Assembly (NCBI RefSeq): GCF_002705925.1
Contig: NZ_NKRE01000001.1
Span: 4,230,604 to 4,294,603 of the forward strand
Direction: 5' to 3'
DNA from: Mycobacterium ostraviense
Lineage (GTDB): Bacteria > Actinomycetota > Actinomycetes > Mycobacteriales > Mycobacteriaceae
Length of the DNA: 64,000 nt
The position numbers and the translations under genes are program-made. The notes under the pieces were generated by a model that ran no database searches, was not told where the DNA came from, and saw only the letters and a program-made list of their open reading frames with translations. Shown here in pieces: positions 18,061-26,797 of this stretch; position 1 is the stretch's first letter, and every line of letters begins with the position of its first letter.

Positions 18061-18773
18061 CCGACGATCACGGCGATCTCGTTGCCGAGCCGATACCCCG
18101 GCGCCAGCGGCAGCGTGTCGCCACTCCAGAACTTGCCCGGGTCGAACCAGTTCGCGTCCTTGTCCGTGGCGAGCAACCCCATCTCCTCGTAGGTGATCGC
18201 CACCGTCTCCGCGCAGTACGCCGTCTCCAGGCCCAGCGCTCGCCGGGTTGCCTTGCGGCGCCGGGTTTGCTCGCGAACCTTGCTGTCCACCACGGGTATT
18301 CCCCGGATCCAGTCATTGAGGGTGGGCAGCCGGCCACGTAGCCATCGGCCGGTCAGCCGAGCGGTGGTCGGAAACGCGGTGCCGTCCATCCGCGCGATGA
18401 CCCGCAGCAGTTCGTTCTCCTGTTCCCGGTTGGCGTACGGGGTCAGCTGACGCAGCCAGCACCGCTGCTGGTAGCGTCCGGTCCACTGCTCCACGACCTG
18501 GCGCGCGTCGTTGAGCTGTACGCCGCGATGGTTGGTGCCGGTCCACACGTCAACGAGCTTGTCGCCCAACTCGGCATGCCAGATCAGCGGCGGCAAGTCG
18601 TCGATGGACACGGTCATACCGACGTGGTTCACCGGGCTGTTGGTCAACGTCTGGATGGCGCGGTCCGGCCCGGACCGCCCGCGAAACAGCCACAGGTCGC
18701 CGGTCCGGGTTTCATGCAGTGCTTGGTCCACGGGGAGTGTGCTGGTTTCCACCCCAGCACCATAGGCAGACAT
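18057..18773 (-). CDS. Permuted papain-fold (YiiX/NlpC-P60-like) protein, Rv1118c-like
   Basis: 238 residues from ATG 18773. The arrangement is that of the circularly permuted NlpC/P60 group: GDLWLFRGRSGPDRAIQTLT, then NHVGMTV with the His early, and AYCAETVAITYEEMGLL with the Cys late. A middle helical insertion (ENELLRVIARMDGTAF) separates them. No clear signal peptide, so it may act in the cytosol on amide or acyl bonds. It matches the Rv1118c position. Divergent from the small membrane protein at 18785, only 11 bp away. Confidence 0.75.
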   Translation of the reverse strand: MSAYGAGVETSTLPVDQALHETRTGDLWLFRGRSGPDRAIQTLTNSPVNHVGMTVSIDDLPPLIWHAELGDKLVDVWTGTNHRGVQLNDARQVVEQWTGRYQQRCWLRQLTPYANREQENELLRVIARMDGTAFPTTARLTGRWLRGRLPTLNDWIRGIPVVDSKVREQTRRRKATRRALGLETAYCAETVAITYEEMGLLATDKDANWFDPGKFWSGDTLPLAPGYRLGNEIAVIVG

Positions 18774-18784
18774 AGGCTGTCGTC

Positions 18785-18994
18785 ATGCGCAGCGTATGGA
18801 AATGGCTTGGGCTGGCCGGCGTCGCCGGCGTCGTCGCCGGAGGGGCGTTGGTGGTACGCGACGAACGCAAGCGGCGCGCCTACACCGCCGACGAGGTCCG
18901 GTCCCGGCTGCACCAGAGGCTGGCCGAATCCGGCGCAGACGGCCTTCAGTCCCGGTCGGACACGGGCGGGGACGCCACCGCGAACAACCGGTAG
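18785..18994 (+). CDS. Small membrane protein, 69 aa
   Basis: ATG 18785 opens MRSVWKWLGLAGVAGVVAGG. One transmembrane segment (residues 6-24) is followed by the basic stretch RDERKRRAYTADEVRSRLHQ, a pattern I recognise from conserved small mycobacterial hypotheticals. The 3' end overlaps the convergent cyclase gene by 49 bp; the final low-complexity residues may not be under selection. Function unknown. Confidence 0.6.
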   Translation: MRSVWKWLGLAGVAGVVAGGALVVRDERKRRAYTADEVRSRLHQRLAESGADGLQSRSDTGGDATANNR

Positions 18995-19788
18995 CTGCCG
19001 GAGAAGCCCTTCAATTCGACGTCGCGGCCCTCGTCGAAACCGATGTCGTCGCAATCGCCGACGGCGTCGCGAACCGGTTGGCTCACCAGGATCTCGCCGC
19101 CGGCGGCCTGCCCGGCAACCCGGGCCGCCATGGCGACGTTGCGGCCGAACAGGTCGTCGCCGCGGCGTACCGAGCGGCCCATGTGGATGCCGATTCTGAC
19201 CCTGATTACGTTGCGGCGCTTACGCTTTGCTTCCCTGTGCAGCGCATCCTGGATGTCGATGGCGCACCGTAGGGCCTGTTCGGCCCGGGCGAAGGCGACC
19301 ATGAATCCATCGCCTTGACTCTTCACGACGTGACCGGACCGGCGTTCGACGAGCTCGTGAATCATCTTGTCATGTGCGGCAATGAGTTTGACCCAGGCTC
19401 GATCACCGATTCGCTCGTTGAGCGCGGTGGATTCCTCGATGTCGGAGAACAGGATCACCACCCGACCGTCCGGGGTGACTCGCGCCAAGTCCGGCCTTTC
19501 CACTTCGGCCCAGTCCGCCAGGTCTTCGATCGAGCTGCGCATGGCCGCGCCGAAGCCCTCCTTGCGCACCAGGTTTGCGGTCTGCCATACCGTCTTGACG
19601 GCCTCGCGGCCGCCGGACAACAACCAATTGCGGGCATCGGACCGGCGGCGCAGCTCCTCGGCCTCCTCACGACTGCGGCTCAGCAACCGCCACAGGACGA
19701 TCAGCCCGCCGGCTTCCGTCACGGCGATCCCGGCCAGCACATAGACCGCGATGTGCAGCGCAGCACCGGAGCCCAACACCCGCTCCAT
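18946..19788 (-). CDS. Class III adenylate/guanylate cyclase, membrane-anchored
   Basis: About 280 residues from ATG 19788; a TTG at 19833 would extend it by 15. One transmembrane helix (residues 12-34, IAVYVLAGIAVTEAGGLIVL) precedes a helical linker and the catalytic domain. Active-site residues are present: metal Asp in LFSDIEEST, the second Asp and purine Lys in VVKSQGDGFMVAF, and the transition-state Asn and Arg in GRNVAMAARV. The Lys-containing motif suggests ATP rather than GTP as substrate. H37Rv has only short fragments at this position (Rv1119c, Rv1120c), so this is the intact version. Confidence 0.88.
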   Translation of the reverse strand: MERVLGSGAALHIAVYVLAGIAVTEAGGLIVLWRLLSRSREEAEELRRRSDARNWLLSGGREAVKTVWQTANLVRKEGFGAAMRSSIEDLADWAEVERPDLARVTPDGRVVILFSDIEESTALNERIGDRAWVKLIAAHDKMIHELVERRSGHVVKSQGDGFMVAFARAEQALRCAIDIQDALHREAKRKRRNVIRVRIGIHMGRSVRRGDDLFGRNVAMAARVAGQAAGGEILVSQPVRDAVGDCDDIGFDEGRDVELKGFSGSYRLFAVASPPVSDRD

Positions 19789-19918
19789 TCTTCCCGGGCC
19801 CGGTTGAGTCGATCTTGTCGGGCCAGGGGGCAATGTCTAGGGTTGAGGTCGGCCACCACGGGGAAGTAGCTGTCAAGCCGTTGGGTGACTTTCGCAGATG
19901 ACGTCCTGGAGGTGCGGA

Positions 19919-21328
19919 TTGGCCGACAGCGGGCATATCGCATCAGACGTGTTGGTGATCTTCGGAATTACCGGTGACCTGGCCCGCAAGATGACGTTCC
20001 GCGCGTTGTACCGGTTGGAGCGTCGGGGGTTGCTGGACTGTCCGATCATGGGTGTGGCCAGCGACGACATCCCGGTGGAGAAGCTGGTCGAGCGCGCCCG
20101 GGAGGCCATTGGTCAGTCGGGGGAGAAGTTCGACGACAAGGTATTCGGCCGGTTGGCCAGCCGGTTGTCCTATGTGTCGGGTGACGTGACCGACGGCGCC
20201 TTGTACGCATCGCTGGCTAACCAGATCGGCTCCGGACGCCGCCCCCTGTACTACCTGGAGATGCCGCCCGCGTTGTTCGCCCCGATTGTCGAGAATTTGG
20301 CGGCGGCCGGCCTGGTGCGGGGGGCACGCGTCGCGGTGGAGAAGCCATTCGGCCACGACCTGGCCTCGGCGCGCGAACTCAACTCCAGGCTGCGGGCGGT
20401 GCTCGACGAGGAGCAGATCCTGCGCGTCGACCACTTCCTGGGCAAGCAGCCCGTCGTCGAGCTGCAATACCTGCGCTTCGCCAATCGTGGCCTGGCCGAA
20501 TTGTGGGATTCCAAGAGCATTTCCGAGATCCACGTCACCATGGCGGAGAACTTCGGCGTCGAAGACCGCGGCTCCTTCTACGACGCGGTGGGGGCCCTGC
20601 GTGACGTCGTGCAGAACCATCTGCTGCAGGTGCTGGCCCTGGTGACGATGGAGCCACCGGTCGGCGCCAGCGCCGACGATCTCAACGACAAGAAGGCCGA
20701 AGTGTTCCGCGCGATGCCCGCGCTGGAGCCGGCGCGGTACGTGCGCGGTCAGTACCGGGGCTACGGCGATGTGGCCGGGGTGACGCAGAATTCGCAGACC
20801 GAGACCTACGTCGCGCTGCGGACCGAGATCGACAACTGGCGCTGGGCGGGCGTACCGATTTTCCTGAGGGCTGGAAAAGCGTTGCCGGAGAAGGTGACCG
20901 AGGTCCGGATGTTTCTGCACCACGTTCCCGGGTTGGCGTTTCTGCCCAACCGCCGGCCGCCCGAGCCCAACCAGATCGTGCTGCGCATCGATCCCGACCC
21001 CGGGATGCGGCTCCAGATTTCGGCCCACACCCACAATGCGTGGCAAGACATCCACCTGGACTCCTCGTTCGCCGAGGACCTCGGTGAGCCGATCCGGCCC
21101 TACGAGCGACTCCTGCATGCCGGATTGCAAGGTGATCGCCAGCTTTTCGCCCGCGAAGACAGCATCGAGGAGACCTGGCGGATCGTGCAGCCGGTGCTCG
21201 ACAACCAGGGCGAAGTCCATCAGTACGACCGCGGTTCCTGGGGACCCGATGCCGCGCAGACGCTGCTGCGTGGTCACCGCAGTTGGCAACAGCCGTGGCT
21301 GCCGCGCGGCGCCAAAACAGGACAGTAA
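19919..21328 (+). CDS. zwf: Glucose-6-phosphate 1-dehydrogenase
   Basis: 469 residues from TTG 19919, supported by GGAGG at 19908-19912; an ATG at 19898 is in frame but has no ribosome site. NADP motif FGITGDLARKMTF near residue 15, EKPFGHD, and the catalytic motif RVDHFLGKQPV. The C-terminal half is complete (FLRAGKALPEKVTEVRM, GSWGPDAAQ). It oxidises glucose-6-phosphate to 6-phosphogluconolactone in the cytosol. It is the Rv1121 (zwf1) copy, 15 bp ahead of the 6-phosphogluconate dehydrogenase. Confidence 0.96.
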   Translation: MADSGHIASDVLVIFGITGDLARKMTFRALYRLERRGLLDCPIMGVASDDIPVEKLVERAREAIGQSGEKFDDKVFGRLASRLSYVSGDVTDGALYASLANQIGSGRRPLYYLEMPPALFAPIVENLAAAGLVRGARVAVEKPFGHDLASARELNSRLRAVLDEEQILRVDHFLGKQPVVELQYLRFANRGLAELWDSKSISEIHVTMAENFGVEDRGSFYDAVGALRDVVQNHLLQVLALVTMEPPVGASADDLNDKKAEVFRAMPALEPARYVRGQYRGYGDVAGVTQNSQTETYVALRTEIDNWRWAGVPIFLRAGKALPEKVTEVRMFLHHVPGLAFLPNRRPPEPNQIVLRIDPDPGMRLQISAHTHNAWQDIHLDSSFAEDLGEPIRPYERLLHAGLQGDRQLFAREDSIEETWRIVQPVLDNQGEVHQYDRGSWGPDAAQTLLRGHRSWQQPWLPRGAKTGQ

Positions 21329-21343
21329 GGGAGACGAAATCAT

Positions 21344-22366
21344 ATGCAGCTAGGGATGATCGGTCTGGGCCGGATGGGCGCCAACATCGTCCGCCGAGTG
21401 GTCAAAGGTGGGCACGAATGCGTGGTGTACGACCACAACCCCGACGCGGTCAAGGCGATGGCGGGCGAGGACAACACCACCGGGGTGTCGTCGCTGCGTG
21501 AGCTGCGTGACAAACTCTCCGCGCCGCGAGTCGTGTGGGTGATGGTGCCCGCGGGCATCATCACCACCGGCGTCATCGAGGAGCTGGCCGAGACCCTCGA
21601 CTCCGGCGACATCGTGATCGACGGCGGCAACACCTACTACCGTGACGACATCAAGCACGCAAAGACACTGTCCGACAAGGGGATTCACTTGCTGGACACC
21701 GGTACCAGCGGGGGCGTGTGGGGCCTGGAGCGTGGCTACTGTCTGATGATCGGCGGGGATGCCGGCGCATTTGCGCACGCCGAGCCGATCTTTGCCACCG
21801 TCGCGCCGGGGGTGGACGCGGCGCCGCGCACGCCCGGCCGCGACGGCGAGGTCGCGCAGTCGGAGAACGGCTACCTGCACTGCGGGCCGTCCGGGGCCGG
21901 ACACTTCGTCAAGATGGTGCACAACGGCATCGAGTACGGCATGATGGCCTCGGTGGCCGAGGGGCTGAACATCTTGCGTAATGCCGACATCGGGACCCGT
22001 GAGCAGCAGGGTGACGCCGAGACCGCGCCGCTGTCCAACCCGGAGTACTACCAGTACAACATCGACATCCCCGAGGTCGCCGAACTGTGGCGCCGCGGCA
22101 GTGTCATCGGCTCATGGCTGCTGGATCTGACCGCGATCGCGCTGCACGAATCGCCTGAGCTGCAGGAGTTTTCCGGTCGGGTCTCCGACTCCGGCGAGGG
22201 CCGGTGGACGTCGATCGCGGCGATCGACGAGGGCGTTCCGGCGCCGGTGCTCACCACCGCGCTGCAGTCCCGGTTCGCCTCGCGTGACCTCGACGACTTC
22301 GCCAACAAGGCGCTGTCGGCCATGCGCAAGCAGTTCGGCGGACACGCCGAGAAACCGGCCAACTAA
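21344..22366 (+). CDS. gnd: 6-phosphogluconate dehydrogenase, short NAD-type
   Basis: 340 residues, shorter than the classic 470-residue enzyme and typical of the YqeC/GntZ-like form. N-terminal GLGRMGANIVRRVVKGGH binds the dinucleotide; TSGGVWGLERGYCLMIGG and KMVHNGIEYGMM hold substrate-binding and catalytic Lys/Asn. GGGAGACG lies before ATG 21344. It decarboxylates 6-phosphogluconate to ribulose-5-phosphate. Matches Rv1122 (gnd2), co-transcribed with zwf. The stop overlaps the convergent hydrolase stop. Confidence 0.95.
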   Translation: MQLGMIGLGRMGANIVRRVVKGGHECVVYDHNPDAVKAMAGEDNTTGVSSLRELRDKLSAPRVVWVMVPAGIITTGVIEELAETLDSGDIVIDGGNTYYRDDIKHAKTLSDKGIHLLDTGTSGGVWGLERGYCLMIGGDAGAFAHAEPIFATVAPGVDAAPRTPGRDGEVAQSENGYLHCGPSGAGHFVKMVHNGIEYGMMASVAEGLNILRNADIGTREQQGDAETAPLSNPEYYQYNIDIPEVAELWRRGSVIGSWLLDLTAIALHESPELQEFSGRVSDSGEGRWTSIAAIDEGVPAPVLTTALQSRFASRDLDDFANKALSAMRKQFGGHAEKPAN

Positions 22367-23235
22367 CCGGCCGCAACCGTTCGCCTGACGAAGTCCACCA
22401 CCACATCGCTGAAGGCGTCGTTGTCGTCGCCGGCGGCGGTGTGTCCGGCGTTGGACAGCTCGACGAACTCCGCCCGCGGCACTTTGGACAGAAAGTCCTG
22501 CACGCCTTCCGGGCTGACCACGTCGGAAAGTTTGCCGCGGATCAACAGAATCGGGATCTTCAGGTTCACCGCGGCCCGCTCGAAGTTCTCGGTGCGCAGC
22601 TCCGGGTCATCCAGGGGTGCGGTCATCATCGCCGGATCCCAGTGCCAGTACCACCGTCCGTCGCGCAGCCGCAGATTCTTCTTCAGCCCCTCGGGACTGC
22701 GCGGCTTAGTGCGGTGCGGCAGATAGGCCGCCACAGCGTCGGCGGCTTCCTCGAGCGAGGCGAACCCGTCGATGTTGGTGCGCATGAAATCGCGGATGCG
22801 GGCGCTGCCGTCCTTTTCGTACCGGGGTACCACGTCGACCAGCACCAATCCGGTTACCCGGTCGGGGCCGGCGGCATCGGCAACCAGGATGCCGGTCAGT
22901 CCGCCCATGCTGGCCCCGATCACCACCACGTGACGACCGATCGCATCCAGGACCTGCAACACGTCCTTGGTGAGGGTCTCGACGGCGTAGTCCGCGGCCG
23001 GCGCTCGATCGCTGTCTCCATGTCCACGGGTGTCGAGCGCGACGACATGAAACCCCTCGTCGGCAAGGATCTGGCCGGTTTTCTTCCAGGAGAACCGGTT
23101 TTGGCCGCCGCCGTGCAACATCAAGATGCTCGGCCGGTCAGCCGCCTCGGCGCCGCGGTTCCATTCGTCGGCGGCCAGCGTGATTCCCCCGACGCCGGAA
23201 AACTCGACGGTGTGGGGGCTGCTCACGGTGCTCAC
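22363..23235 (-). CDS. Alpha/beta hydrolase (bpoB/Rv1123c-like)
   Basis: 290 residues from GTG 23235. Oxyanion motif LMLHGGGQNRFSW, nucleophile elbow VVIGASMGGLTG (Ser), and the catalytic His in SNAGHTAAGDDND near the C-terminus; an Asp in IRGKLSDVVSPEG completes the triad. The family was annotated as non-heme peroxidase (bpoB), but nothing here shows haloperoxidase use over simple ester hydrolysis. Cytosolic. Convergent with gnd, four-base overlap of stops. Confidence 0.9.
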   Translation of the reverse strand: MSTVSSPHTVEFSGVGGITLAADEWNRGAEAADRPSILMLHGGGQNRFSWKKTGQILADEGFHVVALDTRGHGDSDRAPAADYAVETLTKDVLQVLDAIGRHVVVIGASMGGLTGILVADAAGPDRVTGLVLVDVVPRYEKDGSARIRDFMRTNIDGFASLEEAADAVAAYLPHRTKPRSPEGLKKNLRLRDGRWYWHWDPAMMTAPLDDPELRTENFERAAVNLKIPILLIRGKLSDVVSPEGVQDFLSKVPRAEFVELSNAGHTAAGDDNDAFSDVVVDFVRRTVAAG

Positions 23236-23499
23236 GCATTCCGACGTTACCTAGTTCGTTTAAGCACCTTCATCCAGGGTGGCGACGTGGGCCATGGGTC
23301 AGGATCGCCGCGGCGGCCGCAGGTCCCGGCCTCGCGGCAACTTCACGGCTGACACACACATTCACCCGTCGCTAATATGTCGTCCTAGGTTGACGAAAAC
23401 TGAGTGGCCTTGTCGGCCAGGGCGACATGGCTCGGATCAAAGGAGTTCTCATTCTTACGCTTTCCCCCTGGGTACCAGGTATCCCGACCGGCCGGGCGC

Positions 23500-24733
23500 A
23501 TGTCATTGCTGCGGCCGCGAGTATCGGTGGGCCCGATCATCGTCGCCGTCGCGCTGATGTACGGGTTGGGTCTGTTCTATGTCGGCGGCACCCTTAACCC
23601 CGGTGCCAACCTGCGACACATTCCGGTCGCGATCGTCAACCAGGACGCGGGACCGACGGGCCGACTGATCGCCGACGGACTGGCGGCCAATATGGACAAG
23701 AACCAGTTCGATATCCGGGTGCTGCCGGCCGATCAAGCGCGCGACCAACTCGAGACCGGGAAAGTTTACGCGCAGGTTTTGCTGCCCTGGGACCTGTCCC
23801 AGCGGCTGTTCGTGTTGCCGGCGGCGACGTTGCAGCCGGGACAACCGCTCAAGCCGGTCATCACCATCTCGACCGGCCCGCGGGCCGGCGTCGTCGCCGC
23901 CGTCATCGCCGAGAAAGCGATGCGGAAGGCATTGGGGGCGTCAACGCCAGGGCCGGCACCATGCTCAGCGCGCAACTACGACGGCAAAGCGACGGCGCAC
24001 CGGTGCCGGGAGCCGCCTTGCTGGTGCTGGCCAGCCCGATCGACATCGAGACCGCCGCGGCCGAGCCTGCTGACGACTATTCGTTGCTGCTGGTGATCGG
24101 CGGCGTTACGGACGCCATCGTGGTGAGCATGACCGCCGAGGCGTTGCCGCGTTCGGCGCCGGCAAAGTGCAGCGGTTAGCCGACCGAATCAGGGTCTCCC
24201 GGCTGCAGGCGGTGCTCGTGCAGTGGATGCTGCTGGCGCTGCTGGCCCTGCCGACCTCGGCGGTCTGCCTCTGGATCGCGGTTGCGCTGGGCATGCCGGC
24301 GCCGCAGCTGCTGGCGGCGTGGTTGTTCGGTGCCTTCATTGTCGCCACGGTTGGCGTCATGTCGAGCTCGCTGATCGCGGTCCTGGGCACCTGGGGAGCG
24401 TTGATCAGCGTGTTCGTGTTCATCTTCCTGGGGATTCCGTCGGCTGGTGCCACCATCCCGTTAGAGGCCTCGCCGCGGTTCGTGGCCTGGCTCGCCGCAT
24501 TCGAACCGGTGCGCCAGGCCTTCCTGGGCTGTCGGTCCTCGCTGTATTCGGACGGCGCTGACGGTGCCGAGCTGATCCGATCGGCCACGGTATGCGCGCT
24601 CGGCCTGGGCATCGCTGTGTCGGCCGGTGCCTTGGTCACCTACATCCGCAACCGCGACGGGCTGCACCGCATCGAGGCACTTCCGCGACCCGCTGACGTC
24701 ACGGCCATGCCCGGGCCGCGCGTGCCGTTTTGA
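23500..24733 (+). pseudogene. YhgE/Pip-like (DUF3533/ABC-2 type) membrane protein, broken
   Basis: Three frames together make one protein. From ATG 23500: VGPIIVAVALMYGLGLFYVG, then VAIVNQDAGPTGRLIADGLA, the extracytoplasmic part. A frame loss at a G5 run (23934-23938; six G would keep the frame) leads to MLSAQLRRQSDGAPVPGAAL. Before the next hydrophobic part about 30 residues expected for the family are missing near 24060. A second frame change near 24150 leads to VSRLQAVLVQWMLLALLALP and the C-terminal helices to 24733. Family members are membrane proteins related to ABC-2 exporters and phage-infection protein. Indels plus an internal loss make this a genuine pseudogene. Confidence 0.8.
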
Positions 24734-24777
24734 ACAATGTGCGGTGAGTTTTCGTCGTCGCCGGGGTCTATCAGAAC

Positions 24778-24829
24778 GACGAAGCCCCCCGACGAAGCCC
24801 CGACGATGCCCCGACGACGCCCCGACGAC
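24778..24829. repeat. 11-bp tandem repeat before the VOC gene
   Basis: Four and a half copies of GACGAnGCCCC run head to tail, the first with two extra C. The array ends 12 bp before the start of the next gene, so it forms the 5' leader. Copy number changes would alter leader length, not the protein. Confidence 0.75.
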
Positions 24830-24841
24830 AGGGAGATTGTT

Positions 24842-25315
24842 ATGCCATCGATCACGCCCGCACTCTGGTTCGACCACAATCTGGAAGAGGCAGCCCAGTT
24901 CTACACCTCGGTGTTCCCGAACTCGCACGTCGAGTGTTTCAACCGCTACACCGAGGCCGGTCCGGGTGAACCGGGCGCGGTGGTGTCGGGCACCTTCGTC
25001 CTCGACGGGGTGCGGTTCGTCGGCATCAACAGTGGCCCGGAATTCCGCTTCACCGAGGCGGTGTCCTTCATGGTCGAATGCAAGGACCAGGACGAGGTCG
25101 ACTATTACTGGGACCGGCTGACCCGAGGCGGCGAGGAATCCCAGTGCGGCTGGTGCAAAGACCGCTTCGGGCTGAGCTGGCAGATCGTCCCGGCCCGGCT
25201 ACACCAGCTGCTCACCGACCCCGATCCTGCGGTGGCGACCGCGGCGACCACCGCGATGCTCGGCATGCGCAAGATCGTCATCGCCGAATTGGAAAGGGCC
25301 GCAGCGCAGGTGTGA
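24842..25315 (+). CDS. VOC/PhnB-like (3-demethylubiquinone methyltransferase-like) protein
   Basis: 157 residues from ATG 24842 (GGGAGA upstream). MPSITPALWFDHNLEEAAQF and YTSVFPNSHVE are the opening beta-alpha-beta of the glyoxalase fold; SFMVECKDQDEVDYYWDRLT and CGWCKDRFGLSWQIVP close it. This PF06983-type family is often annotated 3-demethylubiquinone-9 3-methyltransferase, a name not supported by any SAM motif here. Role unknown; metal-binding residues are not obvious. Convergent with the TetR gene, two bases apart. Confidence 0.85.
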   Translation: MPSITPALWFDHNLEEAAQFYTSVFPNSHVECFNRYTEAGPGEPGAVVSGTFVLDGVRFVGINSGPEFRFTEAVSFMVECKDQDEVDYYWDRLTRGGEESQCGWCKDRFGLSWQIVPARLHQLLTDPDPAVATAATTAMLGMRKIVIAELERAAAQV

Positions 25316-25317
25316 GC

Positions 25318-25932
25318 TCACTCGGCGAGCCGGCCGACCCATTCGATCGCCGTATCGATGATCGGCGCGACGTCGTCGGGGTTCTCGCAGTCGGCGATCA
25401 TCAACGACGACTCGGCCATCGTCGCCATCAGAAGGCGGCTCAGTAGTTGTCTGCGCAGCGACGTGTCCGGCTGCAGCACGGCCAGCCAGCGGCGGAAGGC
25501 GGCCGACATCCGGTCGCGGCGGACGGTCTCGAACCCGGCGGGCGTGTCGCCGGACGACAACACCCTGGCCCGGCATCGGTTGTCCCACATCGCCTCCAAG
25601 TAGGCCCGCACGTGAAGTTGCAGTGCGTGTCGCGGATCGGCGCCGTCCGGGCCGGTCCGGGAGGCGTGCCGCATCGCCGCCTCGATACGGCGTTCCGCAT
25701 CGTCGGCCACCTGCTCGAAGATCGCCAGAAACAGTTCGCTCTTGCCGCCGAAGTGGTGGTAGATGCTGCCGATGCTGGCACCTGACTTGGCCACCACATC
25801 GGCCATCGTCGCCGCGGTGAAGCCCCTGGCCGCGAAAACCTCGGTTGCCGCATCCAGGATCCGCCGTTGAGTGGCGCCCGTTCTGGCCCATCGGCGGACG
25901 GTGTCCGCGTTGCTCACTGAACCCGCCCGCAT
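25318..25932 (-). CDS. TetR family transcriptional regulator
   Basis: 204 residues from ATG 25932 (GTG 25917 is another possible start). HTH region: RRILDAATEVFAARGF, MADVVAKSGASIGSIYHHFG, KSELFLAIFEQVADD. The C-terminal domain carries LQLHVRAYLEAMWDN, which resembles regulators of lipid metabolism, but the ligand cannot be inferred. It lies one base downstream of the stop of the deleted PPE gene. Confidence 0.9.
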   Translation of the reverse strand: MRAGSVSNADTVRRWARTGATQRRILDAATEVFAARGFTAATMADVVAKSGASIGSIYHHFGGKSELFLAIFEQVADDAERRIEAAMRHASRTGPDGADPRHALQLHVRAYLEAMWDNRCRARVLSSGDTPAGFETVRRDRMSAAFRRWLAVLQPDTSLRRQLLSRLLMATMAESSLMIADCENPDDVAPIIDTAIEWVGRLAE

Positions 25933-25933
25933 G

Positions 25934-26521
25934 TCAGCCGACGACCTCCGGCAGCACCCGCGGCGAGCGGAACTCCAGCCGGGACGGGCCACCGGCCATG
26001 CTCCGGAAACCCAGCTGCGCCAACGGCATTCCGCCCAACAGCCGTCCCGGACCTGCGGTGTCCAGCGCGTCGACCGCGGCGACCCAGGCCCGGGGCACTG
26101 ACAGGGTCCCGACCGTGGTCGCCTTGCCCAACCTGGCCGAGACCGCCGCGGTCAGCGTCGGCGACGTCAGCGCGCCGGTGACCGTCGGCGCCACCGACGT
26201 CGCAATCTGGGCGCCGCCGGCGGCCGCCGTGGGGAACAGACCCTTGAGGTTCGACAACATCGACATCCCCAGCCCGGCCAGCGAGATCGACATCCCCAGC
26301 CCGGCCAGCGAGGTGGAAACGAAGAACGGCGTCCCGAAGATGCTCATCACCGTCTGCAGGTCGCTCACCCACGACGGCAGCGCCGACGGCGCCGCCATAC
26401 CGCCGATGTCGGCCAAGGCGGCGGGCACCGCGGACGTCAGCTGGGCAAGGGTCGACTCCTCCCCGGGACCGGTATAAATCCGGCCCAAGTTGACTTCTGG
26501 GGGTAACGAGGCGAACATCAT
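25934..26521 (-). pseudogene. PPE family protein with most of the PPE domain deleted
   Basis: 195 residues in one frame from ATG 26521. It opens MMFASLPPEVNLGRIYTGPG, the first 20 residues of a PPE domain, then jumps to TLAQLTSAVPAALADIG, which belongs to the C-terminal half of PPE-SVP proteins; about 150 residues including the WxG region are missing. The C-terminal marker GTLSVPRAWVA is present. The join keeps the reading frame. Without helices 2-5 it could not pair with a PE partner or be exported by ESX-5, so it is probably non-functional. A 27-bp duplication lies inside. Confidence 0.75.
26259..26312. repeat. Perfect 27-bp tandem duplication in the PPE remnant
   Basis: Units 26259-26285 and 26286-26312 are identical. 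They encode a nine-residue repeat (SLAGLGMSI then SLAGLGMSM) without frame change. A slippage product, probably recent because no base differs. Confidence 0.9.
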
Positions 26522-26797
26522 CGTTGCTTGGTCCTCCCGTCGACGGCTCTGAAATTTAGGGTGCCGTGACGGCGGCGCGACGTCTGTCGGCCGAGTGGCC
26601 ACACCGGGGATGAATGCGATGTCCCCCGATCGACGGTCTTTTTGTCCCCCATGCGTCCCGGTTACGTTGGATCATGCGCGGGCTGCAGGTAGCGACAGGA
26701 GTCAACATGAGGAATCAAGCTGCCGCGTCGGGCGCCACGCCCGGCAAGATTGGCAACGCCGCGACCGACCACGCCAACGCCGACCAGGAAGCCTGTC

